Assembly: GCA_910586485.1 (NCBI GenBank)
Contig: CAJUIA010000015.1
Coordinates: 1-64,000, forward strand
Source: an uncultured Acetatifactor sp.
GTDB lineage: Bacteria; Bacillota; Clostridia; Lachnospirales; Lachnospiraceae
Direction: 5' to 3'
Length of the DNA stretch: 64,000 bases
A program made the position numbers and the translations under genes. Each line of letters opens with the position of its first letter. Within the stretch, counting starts at the first letter, position 1. Of this stretch, positions 16,818 through 25,357 are shown one piece after another. The notes beneath the pieces were generated by a model. It was not told the DNA's origin and searched no databases. It saw nothing but the letters and a program-made list of their open reading frames with translations.

Positions 16818-17754
16818 GCAAAAATTTACCAAAGAGAAGCTGCATCGTTTTGTCTTCGGCACCAAGGAGAAGGAAGGCGCCGGAAAGCAGATCATCGTTT
16901 ACGGGCTGCTGATTTGTATCGGATTCGTGTATTTGTATCCCATCCTTTACATGTTCAGCACCAGCTTCATGAACAGAGACGATCTGCTGGATTCCTCGGT
17001 GAAGTGGATTCCCAGTACCCTGTTTGTGCAGAATTACATAGACGCGGGAAAGAGCATGGATTTCTGGGTGTCCCTTTTAAAAGGAGTTGTGATTGCCGGA
17101 GTGCCGACCTTATGCAATGTGGCAGTCTGTATGCTGGTGGGCTATGGCTTTGCCCGATTTGAATTCAAGGGGAAAAAGATTTTAATGGGACTGTTGATCT
17201 TTTCCTACATTCTGCCCAGCCAGGTTACCATGATTCCTACCTATGTGCTGTATAACAATATGAAGCTTGTGGGCACTCTTTGGGCATTTATTTTACCTGC
17301 CATTTTTGGTAATGGGTTAAATTCCGCCATTTTCATTTTGATTTTCTATCAGTTTTTCCGACAGGTGCCCAAGGTGCTGATTGAGGCGGCCCAAATAGAC
17401 GGCGCAGGATATTTTAAGTCCTTTGTGAAGATAGCGGTTCCTTCCGCGGGACCGGCCATTTTGACGGTGTTCCTGTTTTCCTTTGTCTGGTACTGGAACG
17501 AATCTTACCTGACAGGCTTGTATGTCCAGGGATTGTCGGCCAACAGCTTCTGGGTGAATCTGGTGGTGCAGCTGAGCAACTTTGACACCAGCTTTAACAC
17601 CATGGCACAGACGGGAGATGCGGCCACCAACTTAAACGAGTGCGTGCGAATGGCGGCTACCGCCCTCTCCGTGCTGCCGCTGCTGATTATGTATTTGTTC
17701 CTGCAGAAGCACTTTGTGGAGAGCATTGACAGGACGGGTATCACAGGCGAGTAA
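16747..17754 (+). CDS. Sugar ABC transporter permease (second pair, MalG-like)
   Basis: This 335-residue permease starts inside the previous gene at an ATG preceded by AAAGGAGGGGAATCCGAA. It has a long cytoplasmic N-terminus (about 45 residues), six membrane segments, and the EAA loop IEAAQIDGAGYFKSFVKIAVPSAGP. It ends with FVESIDRTGITGE, which resembles the MalG-type C-terminus. It is followed by a structured repeat and then the second binding lipoprotein, which is its probable partner. Confidence 0.92.
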   Translation: MQRKSKKQDRSGATAHMTAAEIIKQKFTKEKLHRFVFGTKEKEGAGKQIIVYGLLICIGFVYLYPILYMFSTSFMNRDDLLDSSVKWIPSTLFVQNYIDAGKSMDFWVSLLKGVVIAGVPTLCNVAVCMLVGYGFARFEFKGKKILMGLLIFSYILPSQVTMIPTYVLYNNMKLVGTLWAFILPAIFGNGLNSAIFILIFYQFFRQVPKVLIEAAQIDGAGYFKSFVKIAVPSAGPAILTVFLFSFVWYWNESYLTGLYVQGLSANSFWVNLVVQLSNFDTSFNTMAQTGDAATNLNECVRMAATALSVLPLLIMYLFLQKHFVESIDRTGITGE

Positions 17755-17855
17755 GGTGAAAAGAAAATCTAAGTCTGCAAAGTACGCAGACAAAGATTTT
17801 CTACGGTTTCGCACAGCGAAACCTATTCACCTGAAAGAATCGCTGCGCGATTCTT
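17755..17855 (+). repeat. Structured intergenic element, copy 1
   Basis: A nested foldback begins at the base after the permease stop. The outer stem GGTGAA (17755-17760) pairs with TTCACC (17826-17831). An inner stem AGAAAATCT (17762-17770) pairs with AGATTTTCT (17794-17802). An apical stem GTCTGC/GCAGAC (17773-17778 with 17786-17791) encloses the loop AAAGTAC. A side hairpin GGTTTCGC/GCGAAACC follows inside the outer stem, then a separate hairpin AAGAATCGC/GCGATTCTT (17835-17843 with 17847-17855). Copies with the same plan are at 21644 and 60618. The remaining 100 bp to the next gene hold no gene. Confidence 0.8.
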
Positions 17856-17962
17856 CCCGGCTGGTTTGCATAGCAGACCTACTCACACCGGCTGGGTATA
17901 TAGCGAAATAGTATGGTTTCTTTGGTCCGGAGGGGCCTTGAGAGAATAAAAAAGGAGGATAA

Positions 17963-19519
17963 ATGATGAAAAAGAAGATTTTGAGTCTGCTGCTGGCCTG
18001 TTCCATGGTCTTTGGACTGGCGGCCTGCGGCAACAACGGTACCGGGAATGCGGGAGACGGAGGAAACGCCGGGAACAGCGGTAATGAAGGCGGTGGCAGC
18101 GGGGGCCAGGCAGGCGCAAGCGGCGTAACCACGGACGATATTACCCTGACCTTCTGGCATTATGAGGATCCCACTACGATTACGCTTCTGGCGGAGAAGT
18201 TTATGGAGATTTACCCCAATATTAAGGTGGAGCACAGGGTCATCGAGGATATGAGTACGGACCTTTCCAACGCGGCTGCTGCGGGAACCTTCCCGGATGT
18301 GTTTGAGGGTACGGATTCCGATACGGCTCTGGCAAATATGTACTGGGCAGACATCTCCGAGTATTATAATGCAGACCCGGAAAACAAGAATCTGATGCCT
18401 ACCATTGACGAGTATGGGATCGGCTGCTTTGACACCAGCGCAAGATTTGCCATGCCTATGGTGTATTGGCCCAGCGCGATTTTCATTGACAGGAACGTGA
18501 TCAAGACCTTAAATCTGGAGATGCCCAGAACGGACTGGACCTGGGCGGAGATGATTCAGCTGATCAAGGATGCTACCAAGGATGAGCGTACCGGCATGAA
18601 GTACTATGGCCTGGGATATTATAACAGGCTGGATTCCCTATACGGCATCGCTGCCTGCTCCCCTGAGGAAAGAGCCTTAAAGGGTGAGTTTGGCTATAAC
18701 GGCACGGATTTTGACCTGTCCTATTGGGCAGTGGGAGAACAGGAATTTTCCGATTTAAAGCTGGCAGGCTATGTTGCTCCCCAGCAGGATACGGCAGAGA
18801 TGGAAGCATGGTCCGGCAACTGGAATACCTGGTTTGGCGCTACCGGCCGTGTGGCAGTGTTCTCCGAGGGCTTCTGGACCTACCAGAATCTGTGGGGCCA
18901 GGAGGGCTATCAGGAGCAGTACGGTCTGGACATTGTGCCCTATGTGACGCCAAACGTCATTGACGAGAAGGAGCACAACGTGATTTCCACCATGTACATG
19001 GGCGGTGTATCTACTTCCTGTAAGTATCCCTATGAAGCTTATCTGCTCTTAAAGTTCATGGGCTGGGGCATCGACGGCTGGAAGGCAAGGCTGGAGATAT
19101 ATAAAGATACCAGCATTACCAACGATTCCGGAATGCCTTTAAAAAATGCACAGATGCCCATGCCTATCACGCTGGATGAAGAGGTGTGGGAGGGTTATAA
19201 ATCCCTGTTCCCTCAGGATGACCGCAAGGCTTACTGGGATGATTATTTTGCAAGTGTCACCAGGCCCGTTCCTTACGGCTGGTACAATATTGCCGGCTAT
19301 TGGAACTTCTGTGACCAGTACTTTAACAAGATCGGCATCCATGATCTGGTGGACAACGGCAGCGCCAAGGCGGCGGACTATGTGGATGAGGCTACCAGAC
19401 AGGCCAATTATTATCATGCGGAGGCGATGATCTCTTACTTTGGCCCCAGCGGCTATGACGTCCTTTCCGAGGATGAACTGGCCAAGTACCAGGCAGTAGT
19501 GGACTCATTCTTACAGTAA
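17963..19519 (+). CDS. Solute-binding lipoprotein of the second glycan ABC importer
   Basis: This is a 518-residue secreted lipoprotein. The signal peptide ends in the lipobox LAAC with the modified cysteine at residue 22, followed by a Gly/Asn-rich linker to about residue 50. The binding domain begins ITLTFWHYEDPTTITLLAEKFMEIYPNIKVEHRV, which is typical of family 1 sugar-binding proteins, and continues with FPDVFEGTDSDTALANMYWADIS. It follows the second permease pair and is probably its substrate receptor. Two adjacent ATG codons (17963 and 17966) follow AAAGGAGGATAA; either may be used. Ligand is unknown, likely an arabino- or pectin-derived oligosaccharide given the GH43 neighbours. Confidence 0.92.
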   Translation: MMKKKILSLLLACSMVFGLAACGNNGTGNAGDGGNAGNSGNEGGGSGGQAGASGVTTDDITLTFWHYEDPTTITLLAEKFMEIYPNIKVEHRVIEDMSTDLSNAAAAGTFPDVFEGTDSDTALANMYWADISEYYNADPENKNLMPTIDEYGIGCFDTSARFAMPMVYWPSAIFIDRNVIKTLNLEMPRTDWTWAEMIQLIKDATKDERTGMKYYGLGYYNRLDSLYGIAACSPEERALKGEFGYNGTDFDLSYWAVGEQEFSDLKLAGYVAPQQDTAEMEAWSGNWNTWFGATGRVAVFSEGFWTYQNLWGQEGYQEQYGLDIVPYVTPNVIDEKEHNVISTMYMGGVSTSCKYPYEAYLLLKFMGWGIDGWKARLEIYKDTSITNDSGMPLKNAQMPMPITLDEEVWEGYKSLFPQDDRKAYWDDYFASVTRPVPYGWYNIAGYWNFCDQYFNKIGIHDLVDNGSAKAADYVDEATRQANYYHAEAMISYFGPSGYDVLSEDELAKYQAVVDSFLQ

Positions 19520-19559
19520 ACGGGCGAAGAATTGTTTCGACTCAGATACCGATAGCGGC

Positions 19560-19577
19560 GGGGAGGAATCCCTCCCC
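19560..19577 (+). other. Intra-operon hairpin between two lipoprotein genes
   Basis: GGGGAGG (19560-19566) pairs with CCTCCCC (19571-19577) around a 4-base loop, with no T run. It may protect or attenuate mRNA between the highly expressed binding protein and the next gene. Confidence 0.5.
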
Positions 19578-19611
19578 ATGACTATAAAACAAAATAAAAT
19601 GGAGGATTGAC

Positions 19612-21642
19612 ATGAAAAAGAAGATTTTGGCATTTCTTCTCTGCACTGCCATGACGGCTGGAATGCTGTCTGCCTGCGGAAATAATGATGACGGCGCTTC
19701 CGGCAGTACAGATCAGACACAGGAGGAATCAACTCCGGAGTCCACTCCGGAATCCACCCCGGAGGCGACACCGGAGCCCAGTGAGCAGGAGCCTGCTTCG
19801 GCGGAGGAGCTTCCCACGCCTAAGTACTATTATTCTTTTGACCAGGCGGACGGCACAGCGGGAATTACCCCTACGGCAAAGGGTGCTACCGAGGTTATTG
19901 AGACCGTTGACAAGGAGGTTGTTTTTATTCCCGGCGTGAAGGGGGAGGCGGCTTATATTGACGGCACCTACGGCCTAAGGCTGGATGACGTAAACGGCGT
20001 AGGCGATACTTATTCCCTTTCCTTCTGGATGTATGCAAACAGAAACGCAAATTACATGCCTACCACACAGTTTGGTCCTGACGTGCATGGCGATGCGACG
20101 GGCGGCCAGCATTATCTGAACATTACCTGGGCGGACTGGACCGGTGCTTCGGAGTTTCCCTGTATCTGGTCCTATGATCAGAATGCGGAAGGCTCTCCCT
20201 GGCCTAACTGGGGTCCGGAAACCGCAGATACCCATTTGAATCAGTGGATCAATGTTACCCTGGTGGTTGACCCTTCCAAGAAGAGCGAAGATGGACTGTA
20301 TATCACCCCGGATCTTTATGTAAACGGTGAGTGCATTTCGGATGCCAAGCCGATTAACATTGTCAGCGGCACCATGGCACCCTCTGACAACTTCGATTTC
20401 CTGCTGGGCGTAAACTATTGGGACGCTATGCTGAAGGGCGCTTTCGACGAGCTGTATATCTTTGATACTGCACTGACCGCAGGCCAGGCAAAGACCCTTT
20501 ACGAGGCAGGCGATCCTACCGTTGCTTACAACCCTCCTGAGAGAGTGGTAGAGGTGAAGGTTGACGAGAACGCACTGGAGACCATCGGCAACACGGATCT
20601 GAACGCAGGCTTCTGGACAGACTGGACCTCCGCCTATGAGATTCCCAACGGGGTTACCAGAGTCTTCAAGCTGAATAACTTCTCCAGTGGACTGGAGCTG
20701 TTCCATAACTATGTAATGGTATTTACCAATGAGGCCTCTGAGGCTCATAAGGATCCCAATACTGCTTCCGACAGCCACAAGGAATGGGCGGCAGTAAGAG
20801 CGGATGCTTTTGGCTGGACTCCGGACGGCGACATTGATGCAGGTGCATTTACCTGGACCTGGGGCAACTGGGAGAGCTGGAAGAGTGTATCCATGGTGGA
20901 TGCTGACGTGACCATCGAGGTCAAGAGAGAGGACAATATCCTGAACATTACCGCTCACAACGTGGACTACAATAATCTTGACAATATGATGACTGCAAAG
21001 GTGGAGACGGCCATGACGGCTGACGATCCCTGCTATATGCTCTTTACCTGTGAGGGCAGCTACGTGGAGCTGATGTCCGTGGAGGACGGCGTTGATATTA
21101 AGGCCGATTCCAACGCGAAGGAAACTCTTGGTACTACAACCTTCGGTCTTGGCTGGTGGTCCGAGTTCACCAACGGCGTAGAGCTGAAGGAAGGCGAGAG
21201 CAAGACGGTGAAGCTGAATAACTATTCCAGCGGTGTAGAAAACTGGCATAACTATGTGGTGGTATTTGCCAATACGCAGACCACATCCGATAAGGTACCT
21301 TCCGCTGATAATTACGAGGGATATGCAGAATATGCGGTAGTCCGCGCGGATCTTTACGGCTGGGGCGATGCAAGCTATGCGGGAACCTTTGACAGCAAAT
21401 GGACCGACGGCAATGCCTGGAGCGATTGGAATGCGTGGAAGGATGCCATGAGGGATGTTGACGTGACCATGGTCATCACCAGAAACGGCAGTGATATTGT
21501 GATTGATTCTACATTTGTTGACCGCAAGGGCAACGAGTTTACCAGCACGGCAACGATTACATCTACCCTGACGGCAGACGCTCCCTGCTACTTCTTCTTT
21601 ACAGGCGAGCAGGCATTTATCGAGTTGATGTCCGTGGAATAA
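19612..21642 (+). CDS. LamG-domain lipoprotein with two tandem beta modules
   Basis: This is a 676-residue cell-surface lipoprotein. The lipobox LSAC places the lipidated cysteine at residue 22. A Thr/Pro/Glu linker with four imperfect STPE repeats runs to about 60. A concanavalin-like LamG domain covers about 65-305 (GVGDTYSLSFWMYANRNANY, and GAFDELYIFDTALTAGQAKTLYEAG, the usual closing strand). The rest is a duplicated module of about 175 residues: ALETIGNTDLNAGFWTDWTS with NNFSSGLELFHNYVMVF, then AKETLGTTTFGLGWWSEFTN with NNYSSGVENWHNYVVVF. Both modules end in FIELMSVE or VELMSVE. It probably binds glycan at the surface next to the importer. Confidence 0.85.
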   Translation: MKKKILAFLLCTAMTAGMLSACGNNDDGASGSTDQTQEESTPESTPESTPEATPEPSEQEPASAEELPTPKYYYSFDQADGTAGITPTAKGATEVIETVDKEVVFIPGVKGEAAYIDGTYGLRLDDVNGVGDTYSLSFWMYANRNANYMPTTQFGPDVHGDATGGQHYLNITWADWTGASEFPCIWSYDQNAEGSPWPNWGPETADTHLNQWINVTLVVDPSKKSEDGLYITPDLYVNGECISDAKPINIVSGTMAPSDNFDFLLGVNYWDAMLKGAFDELYIFDTALTAGQAKTLYEAGDPTVAYNPPERVVEVKVDENALETIGNTDLNAGFWTDWTSAYEIPNGVTRVFKLNNFSSGLELFHNYVMVFTNEASEAHKDPNTASDSHKEWAAVRADAFGWTPDGDIDAGAFTWTWGNWESWKSVSMVDADVTIEVKREDNILNITAHNVDYNNLDNMMTAKVETAMTADDPCYMLFTCEGSYVELMSVEDGVDIKADSNAKETLGTTTFGLGWWSEFTNGVELKEGESKTVKLNNYSSGVENWHNYVVVFANTQTTSDKVPSADNYEGYAEYAVVRADLYGWGDASYAGTFDSKWTDGNAWSDWNAWKDAMRDVDVTMVITRNGSDIVIDSTFVDRKGNEFTSTATITSTLTADAPCYFFFTGEQAFIELMSVE

Positions 21643-21643
21643 A

Positions 21644-21794
21644 AGGCGAAAAGGTTTTCTAAGGCCAGAAAGTACCTGGCCTAAGAAAAACCTAAGTTTC
21701 GCCTCGAAGAATCGCCAAGCGAACAAGTTCGCTTCGGACGGCGATTCTTCCATGAACTTTAGTTCCTGGAACGCTAGTTCTATGGGATTGGTTC
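21644..21794 (+). repeat. Structured intergenic element, copy 2
   Basis: The outer stem AGGCGAAA (21644-21651) pairs with TTTCGCCT (21697-21704). The inner stem AGGTTTTCT (21652-21660) pairs with AGAAAAACCT (21684-21693) with one bulge. The apical stem GGCCAG/CTGGCC (21663-21668 with 21676-21681) carries the loop AAAGTAC, identical to copy 1 although the stem sequence is different. A second hairpin GAAGAATCGCC/GGCGATTCTTC (21706-21716 with 21740-21750) encloses AAGCGAA/TTCGCTT. A tail with two GAAC-4nt-GTTC hairpins and TATGGGATTGGTT (21782-21793) is shared with copy 3. Confidence 0.8.
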
Positions 21795-21841
21795 GTGCCG
21801 GCAAAGTCGGCACTGCCGACATAGTCGATATGGCAGGATAC

Positions 21842-21879
21842 CCCCGGATTGCGCAGGTCCGCGATCCGGGGTGTCTTTT
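21842..21879 (+). terminator. Probable terminator upstream of the GH43 genes
   Basis: CCCCGGAT (21842-21849) pairs with ATCCGGGG (21864-21871), followed by TGTCTTTT. A further TTTTACGG/CCGTAAAA foldback lies at about 21876-21911. These would separate the binding-protein transcript from the two GH43 genes. The rest of this 384-bp gap, apart from the repeat before it, holds no gene. Confidence 0.55.
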
Positions 21880-22026
21880 ACGGGGCAGGAGGGAGCTTCC
21901 CGCTCCGTAAAAGGCAGGGAAAGCGGCAGCTGATGGACAGCCGGGTCTGTGCATATTAATACGCCCATCAGGGTGATGAATAAAAGAAATAAGTGCCTGC
22001 CGGAGGCGGGCATGGGAGGTGCAAAC

Positions 22027-23031
22027 ATGGGTACAAATCATGCGGAACAGGAGAAAAAGAGAAACGGAGTGATCACGGCCTACAATCAGGCGTTTATCGA
22101 GCAAAGGGCGGACCCATACGTCTATCGGCACACGGACGGCAGCTATTATTTTACTGCTTCCGTGCCTGCGTATGACAGAATTATTTTGAGAAAGGCAGAT
22201 ACCCTGGCAGGGTTAAGGGCCGCGGAGGAGGTTACCGTCTGGCAGCGCCATGAGACGGGCATCATGTCCATGCACATCTGGGCGCCGGAGCTGCATTACC
22301 TGCGGGGAAGGTGGTATCTTTACTTTGCTGCCGGAGAGGCGGAGAATAAGTGGGCCATTCGGCCTTATGTGCTGGAATGCCAGGGGCAGGATCCCCTGCG
22401 GGACCCCTGGAAGGAAATGGGGAAGATTCAAAGATCTGCTGATGATATTTATTCCTTTGAGGCCTTTTCGCTGGATGCCACGATCTTTGAGCATAAGGGA
22501 GAGCTGTATTATGTCTGGGCGGAAAAGGTCAGCGTGGGGATACAGATTTCCAATCTGTATATTGCCAGGATGGAAACGCCCACAAAGCTGGCCACGGCGC
22601 AGGTACTGCTGACCACGCCTGACTATGACTGGGAGAGAAGGGACATCTGGGTCAACGAGGGCCCTGCGGTGATCAAAAAGAACGGCCGGATATTCCTGAC
22701 CTATTCGGCCAGCGCTACCGGAGAGGTATACTGCATGGGGATGCTCAGCATCGGTGAGGAAGAGGATGTACTGGATCCGCGGGCATGGAAAAAGGAGCGT
22801 CAGCCTGTATTAAGCAGCAGCAGAGAGTACGGGATTTACGGGCCGGGGCACAACAGCTTTACTACCCTGGAGGATGGTACGGCCGTTTGTGTCTATCATG
22901 CCAGAACTTATCCTGAAATAGAAGGAGATCCTCTTTATGATCCCAACAGACACGCCATGGTGATGAAGGTTGACTGGGATGAAAAGGGGTATCCGCTGTT
23001 TGACATCAAAAATAACATTCAGTTCCGCTGA
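22027..23031 (+). CDS. Glycoside hydrolase family 43, intracellular
   Basis: This is a 334-residue single-domain five-bladed propeller enzyme without signal peptide, so it acts in the cytoplasm on imported oligosaccharide. GH43 landmarks are FIEQRADPYVYRHTDGSYYF (catalytic base Asp in ADPYV), HIWAPELHYLRGRWYLYF, SLDATIFEHKGELYYVW (second Asp) and WVNEGPAVIKKNGRIFLTYS (Glu acid in NEGP), then GPGHNSFTTLEDGT. The start at 22027 follows GGGAGGTGCAAAC; the frame is open upstream to 21949 without a ribosome binding site. Alpha-L-arabinofuranosidase or a related activity is most likely from the family; exact specificity is not decidable here. Confidence 0.92.
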   Translation: MGTNHAEQEKKRNGVITAYNQAFIEQRADPYVYRHTDGSYYFTASVPAYDRIILRKADTLAGLRAAEEVTVWQRHETGIMSMHIWAPELHYLRGRWYLYFAAGEAENKWAIRPYVLECQGQDPLRDPWKEMGKIQRSADDIYSFEAFSLDATIFEHKGELYYVWAEKVSVGIQISNLYIARMETPTKLATAQVLLTTPDYDWERRDIWVNEGPAVIKKNGRIFLTYSASATGEVYCMGMLSIGEEEDVLDPRAWKKERQPVLSSSREYGIYGPGHNSFTTLEDGTAVCVYHARTYPEIEGDPLYDPNRHAMVMKVDWDEKGYPLFDIKNNIQFR

Positions 23032-23064
23032 AGAGCGGGACCGTGGAAAGGATATGGTATCGGA

Positions 23065-25311
23065 ATGGAGAAGAGGGGAAAAGAAAAGTGGAAGCATGGT
23101 TTGTTGGCGGCCGTCTGCTTTACGGCGCTTATGGCCATGCCCTGGGGCGTTGCCGCAGCCGGAGAGCAGCCGGCGGGAGTGGTAAAGGAAGTGTCCGAAG
23201 AGGGCGTTTCGGTTACGCTGGCTACCGATAAGTCCTCCTATGATGCGGGGGAAGAAATTCATTATACGCTGACCATAGTAAACGGGAAGTCCCTGGCGGC
23301 CATTAAGGGGGCGGAGTTTACCTACAGCAATACGGAGGGCCTGCTTCCGGCGTCCGAAGAAGGGCTGCCCACCTCTTTTCCTGATATATCGGCCGGAGAG
23401 TCGGTTACCTTGTCCGGAGTGCTGGTGGGGGATGAGACTTTGCTTGCGTCTGCCGGGACCGGGAACGCGGGCACGGCTGCCTCCGCAGATACGGGGGAAA
23501 ATACGGACGCGTCTGCCGACAGGGAAGAAGAGACAGGCGGAAATACAAAAACAGCAGTGATCATTGGCGTGGCGGCAGCGGTAATTTTACTGCTGGCGGT
23601 TTTGGGTTTCCTGATCATGCGGAAAAAGTCTGCTTCTGCCGGGAACGGCAAAAAGACCGGAGCAGGCAAAGGCAGCGGCAGGAGCGGCGGAGCCGCCGGG
23701 CTGGCACTTCTCCTGGCGCTCTGCATGGCGGGAGGGGCGCTGCCCGTGCAGGCGGCAGGCAAAGACAGCGTTACCCTGCGCCCATATGTAAAATTTGAAT
23801 ATGCGGGGCAGGAGGTCATGATCCGCACGGTGATGGAGTTTGGCTTCAGCGGTGAGCGCTGGGTGGTGGCTCCGGAGGATAAGGCGCAGAATAAACAGAT
23901 TACCTGCCATGATCCCTCCATTTTTAAGGACCTGGACGGAGTTTATTATGTGCTGGGCACCCATATTACCGGAGGTCGGAGTACCAATCTTTATGACTGG
24001 GTCAGTCTGGATAATGTGATTCGCGAAAGCTATTCCCTGGAAACCAGAAATGAGGTCAGGGCATGGAATAAAGAAAACAATAAGGGCGACTGGTTCGGAT
24101 ACCTTTGGGCGCCTGATGTAGTCTACAATACGGCCATGGGCAAGTACTGTATCTATTTAAGCGCCGACGGAGACGATTGGAAATCCAATATCGTCATGCT
24201 GACAGCGGATTATGTGACAGGGCCTTATGAATATGCCGGCTCCATTGTCTATGGCGGCTTTAATGGGGATACCTTCGGGGAGACGGATGCGCCCCAGGTC
24301 CTTGGCACGGACCAGATCCCGGAGCGGTATGTGACAAACGGCGTGGACAATAAGAAGTGGGGAGATATGTGGCCCAACTGTATTGACCCCTGTGTGTTTT
24401 ATGATGATGAGGGCCGCCTTTTGATGGCATACGGCTCCTGGTCCGGCGGCATCTTTATGCTGGAGCTGGATCCGGAGACGGGCCTTAGGGATTACTCGGT
24501 GAATTATGAAGAGAATATTCATTCCGATCCCTATTTCGGCAGGAAGATTGCCGGCGGCAGCTATGCTTCCGGAGAAGGCGCTTATATTCAAAAGATCGGG
24601 GATTATTATTACCTGTTTATTTCCTACGGCGGCCTGGAGGCGGCAGGGGGCTATAATGTCCGGGTATTCCGTTCGGAGCGTCCGGAAGGGGAATATGTGG
24701 ATGCTTTGGGCAATTCCGCCTACTACGATAAATATGCCCTGAATATCAATCAGTCTGTGGGTGTGCGGCTTATGGGCGGTTATCAGTGGCGTCATTTTAA
24801 CGTAGGGCAGGTGGCCCAGGGGCATAATTCCGCTTTTGTGGACGATGATGGCAGAGCCTATATCGTGTTCCATACCAGGACCACCAACGGTACGGAGGGC
24901 CATTATGTGAAGGTGCATCAGCTGTTCCAGAATAAAGAGGGCTGGCTGGTGGCGGCGCCTTACCTGACTCACGGGGAGACGCTGAAGGAGGACGGATATT
25001 CCGTTGCGGAGGTGACCGGGAATTATGAGGTCATCCTGCATGAGCTGGAAATTGATTATAAGAATCTTGAGGCGAAGCAGCCCGGCATGATTACGCTGAA
25101 TGAGGACGGCAGCATTACCGGAGATTACGCTGGAAGCTTCAGCCTGGAATCAGGAACGCCTTATATTACCCTGGTCCTGGACGGAGTCAGCTACAGCGGC
25201 GTGGCCCTGGAGATGGAGATCGAGGGGACTGTATTAAAAACCATGGTATTTACGGCCCTTGGGAAAGAAAATCAGGTAACCTTATGGGGCAGCAGAGTGA
25301 TTAGCGATTAA
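23065..25311 (+). CDS. Membrane-anchored GH43 endo-arabinanase-like fusion protein
   Basis: This 748-residue protein has an odd topology. A signal peptide covers about 11-32. An outside beta domain at 45-130 (VTLATDKSSYDAGEEIHYTLTIVN) is followed by a linker, a membrane helix at 163-185 ending MRKK, a basic Gly/Lys linker to 209, and then a second signal-peptide-like segment at 211-231 ending LPVQAAG. The GH43 domain starts near 278: ITCHDPSIFKDLDGVYYVLG (base Asp), GYLWAPDVVYN, WPNCIDPCVFYDDEGRLLMAYG, ASGEGAYIQKIGDYYYLF (acid Glu) and GHNSAFVDDDGRAYIVFHTR with the metal-site His. The last 100 residues match the C-terminal domain seen in endo-arabinanases of the Abn2 type. The gene looks like two secreted-protein genes joined in frame. 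Confidence 0.88.
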   Translation: MEKRGKEKWKHGLLAAVCFTALMAMPWGVAAAGEQPAGVVKEVSEEGVSVTLATDKSSYDAGEEIHYTLTIVNGKSLAAIKGAEFTYSNTEGLLPASEEGLPTSFPDISAGESVTLSGVLVGDETLLASAGTGNAGTAASADTGENTDASADREEETGGNTKTAVIIGVAAAVILLLAVLGFLIMRKKSASAGNGKKTGAGKGSGRSGGAAGLALLLALCMAGGALPVQAAGKDSVTLRPYVKFEYAGQEVMIRTVMEFGFSGERWVVAPEDKAQNKQITCHDPSIFKDLDGVYYVLGTHITGGRSTNLYDWVSLDNVIRESYSLETRNEVRAWNKENNKGDWFGYLWAPDVVYNTAMGKYCIYLSADGDDWKSNIVMLTADYVTGPYEYAGSIVYGGFNGDTFGETDAPQVLGTDQIPERYVTNGVDNKKWGDMWPNCIDPCVFYDDEGRLLMAYGSWSGGIFMLELDPETGLRDYSVNYEENIHSDPYFGRKIAGGSYASGEGAYIQKIGDYYYLFISYGGLEAAGGYNVRVFRSERPEGEYVDALGNSAYYDKYALNINQSVGVRLMGGYQWRHFNVGQVAQGHNSAFVDDDGRAYIVFHTRTTNGTEGHYVKVHQLFQNKEGWLVAAPYLTHGETLKEDGYSVAEVTGNYEVILHELEIDYKNLEAKQPGMITLNEDGSITGDYAGSFSLESGTPYITLVLDGVSYSGVALEMEIEGTVLKTMVFTALGKENQVTLWGSRVISD

Positions 25312-25357
25312 TAAAGTTTCACTGGCTTCGGCGCATTTCAAGAAAACGGAGGAATGT

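Noticed and set aside
19975..22131. 718-codon open frame on the minus strand opposite the LamG lipoprotein gene
   Set aside because: The plus-strand gene has a lipobox, linker, LamG domain and a clear ribosome binding site. The antisense frame has none of these and arises from the codon bias of the real gene.
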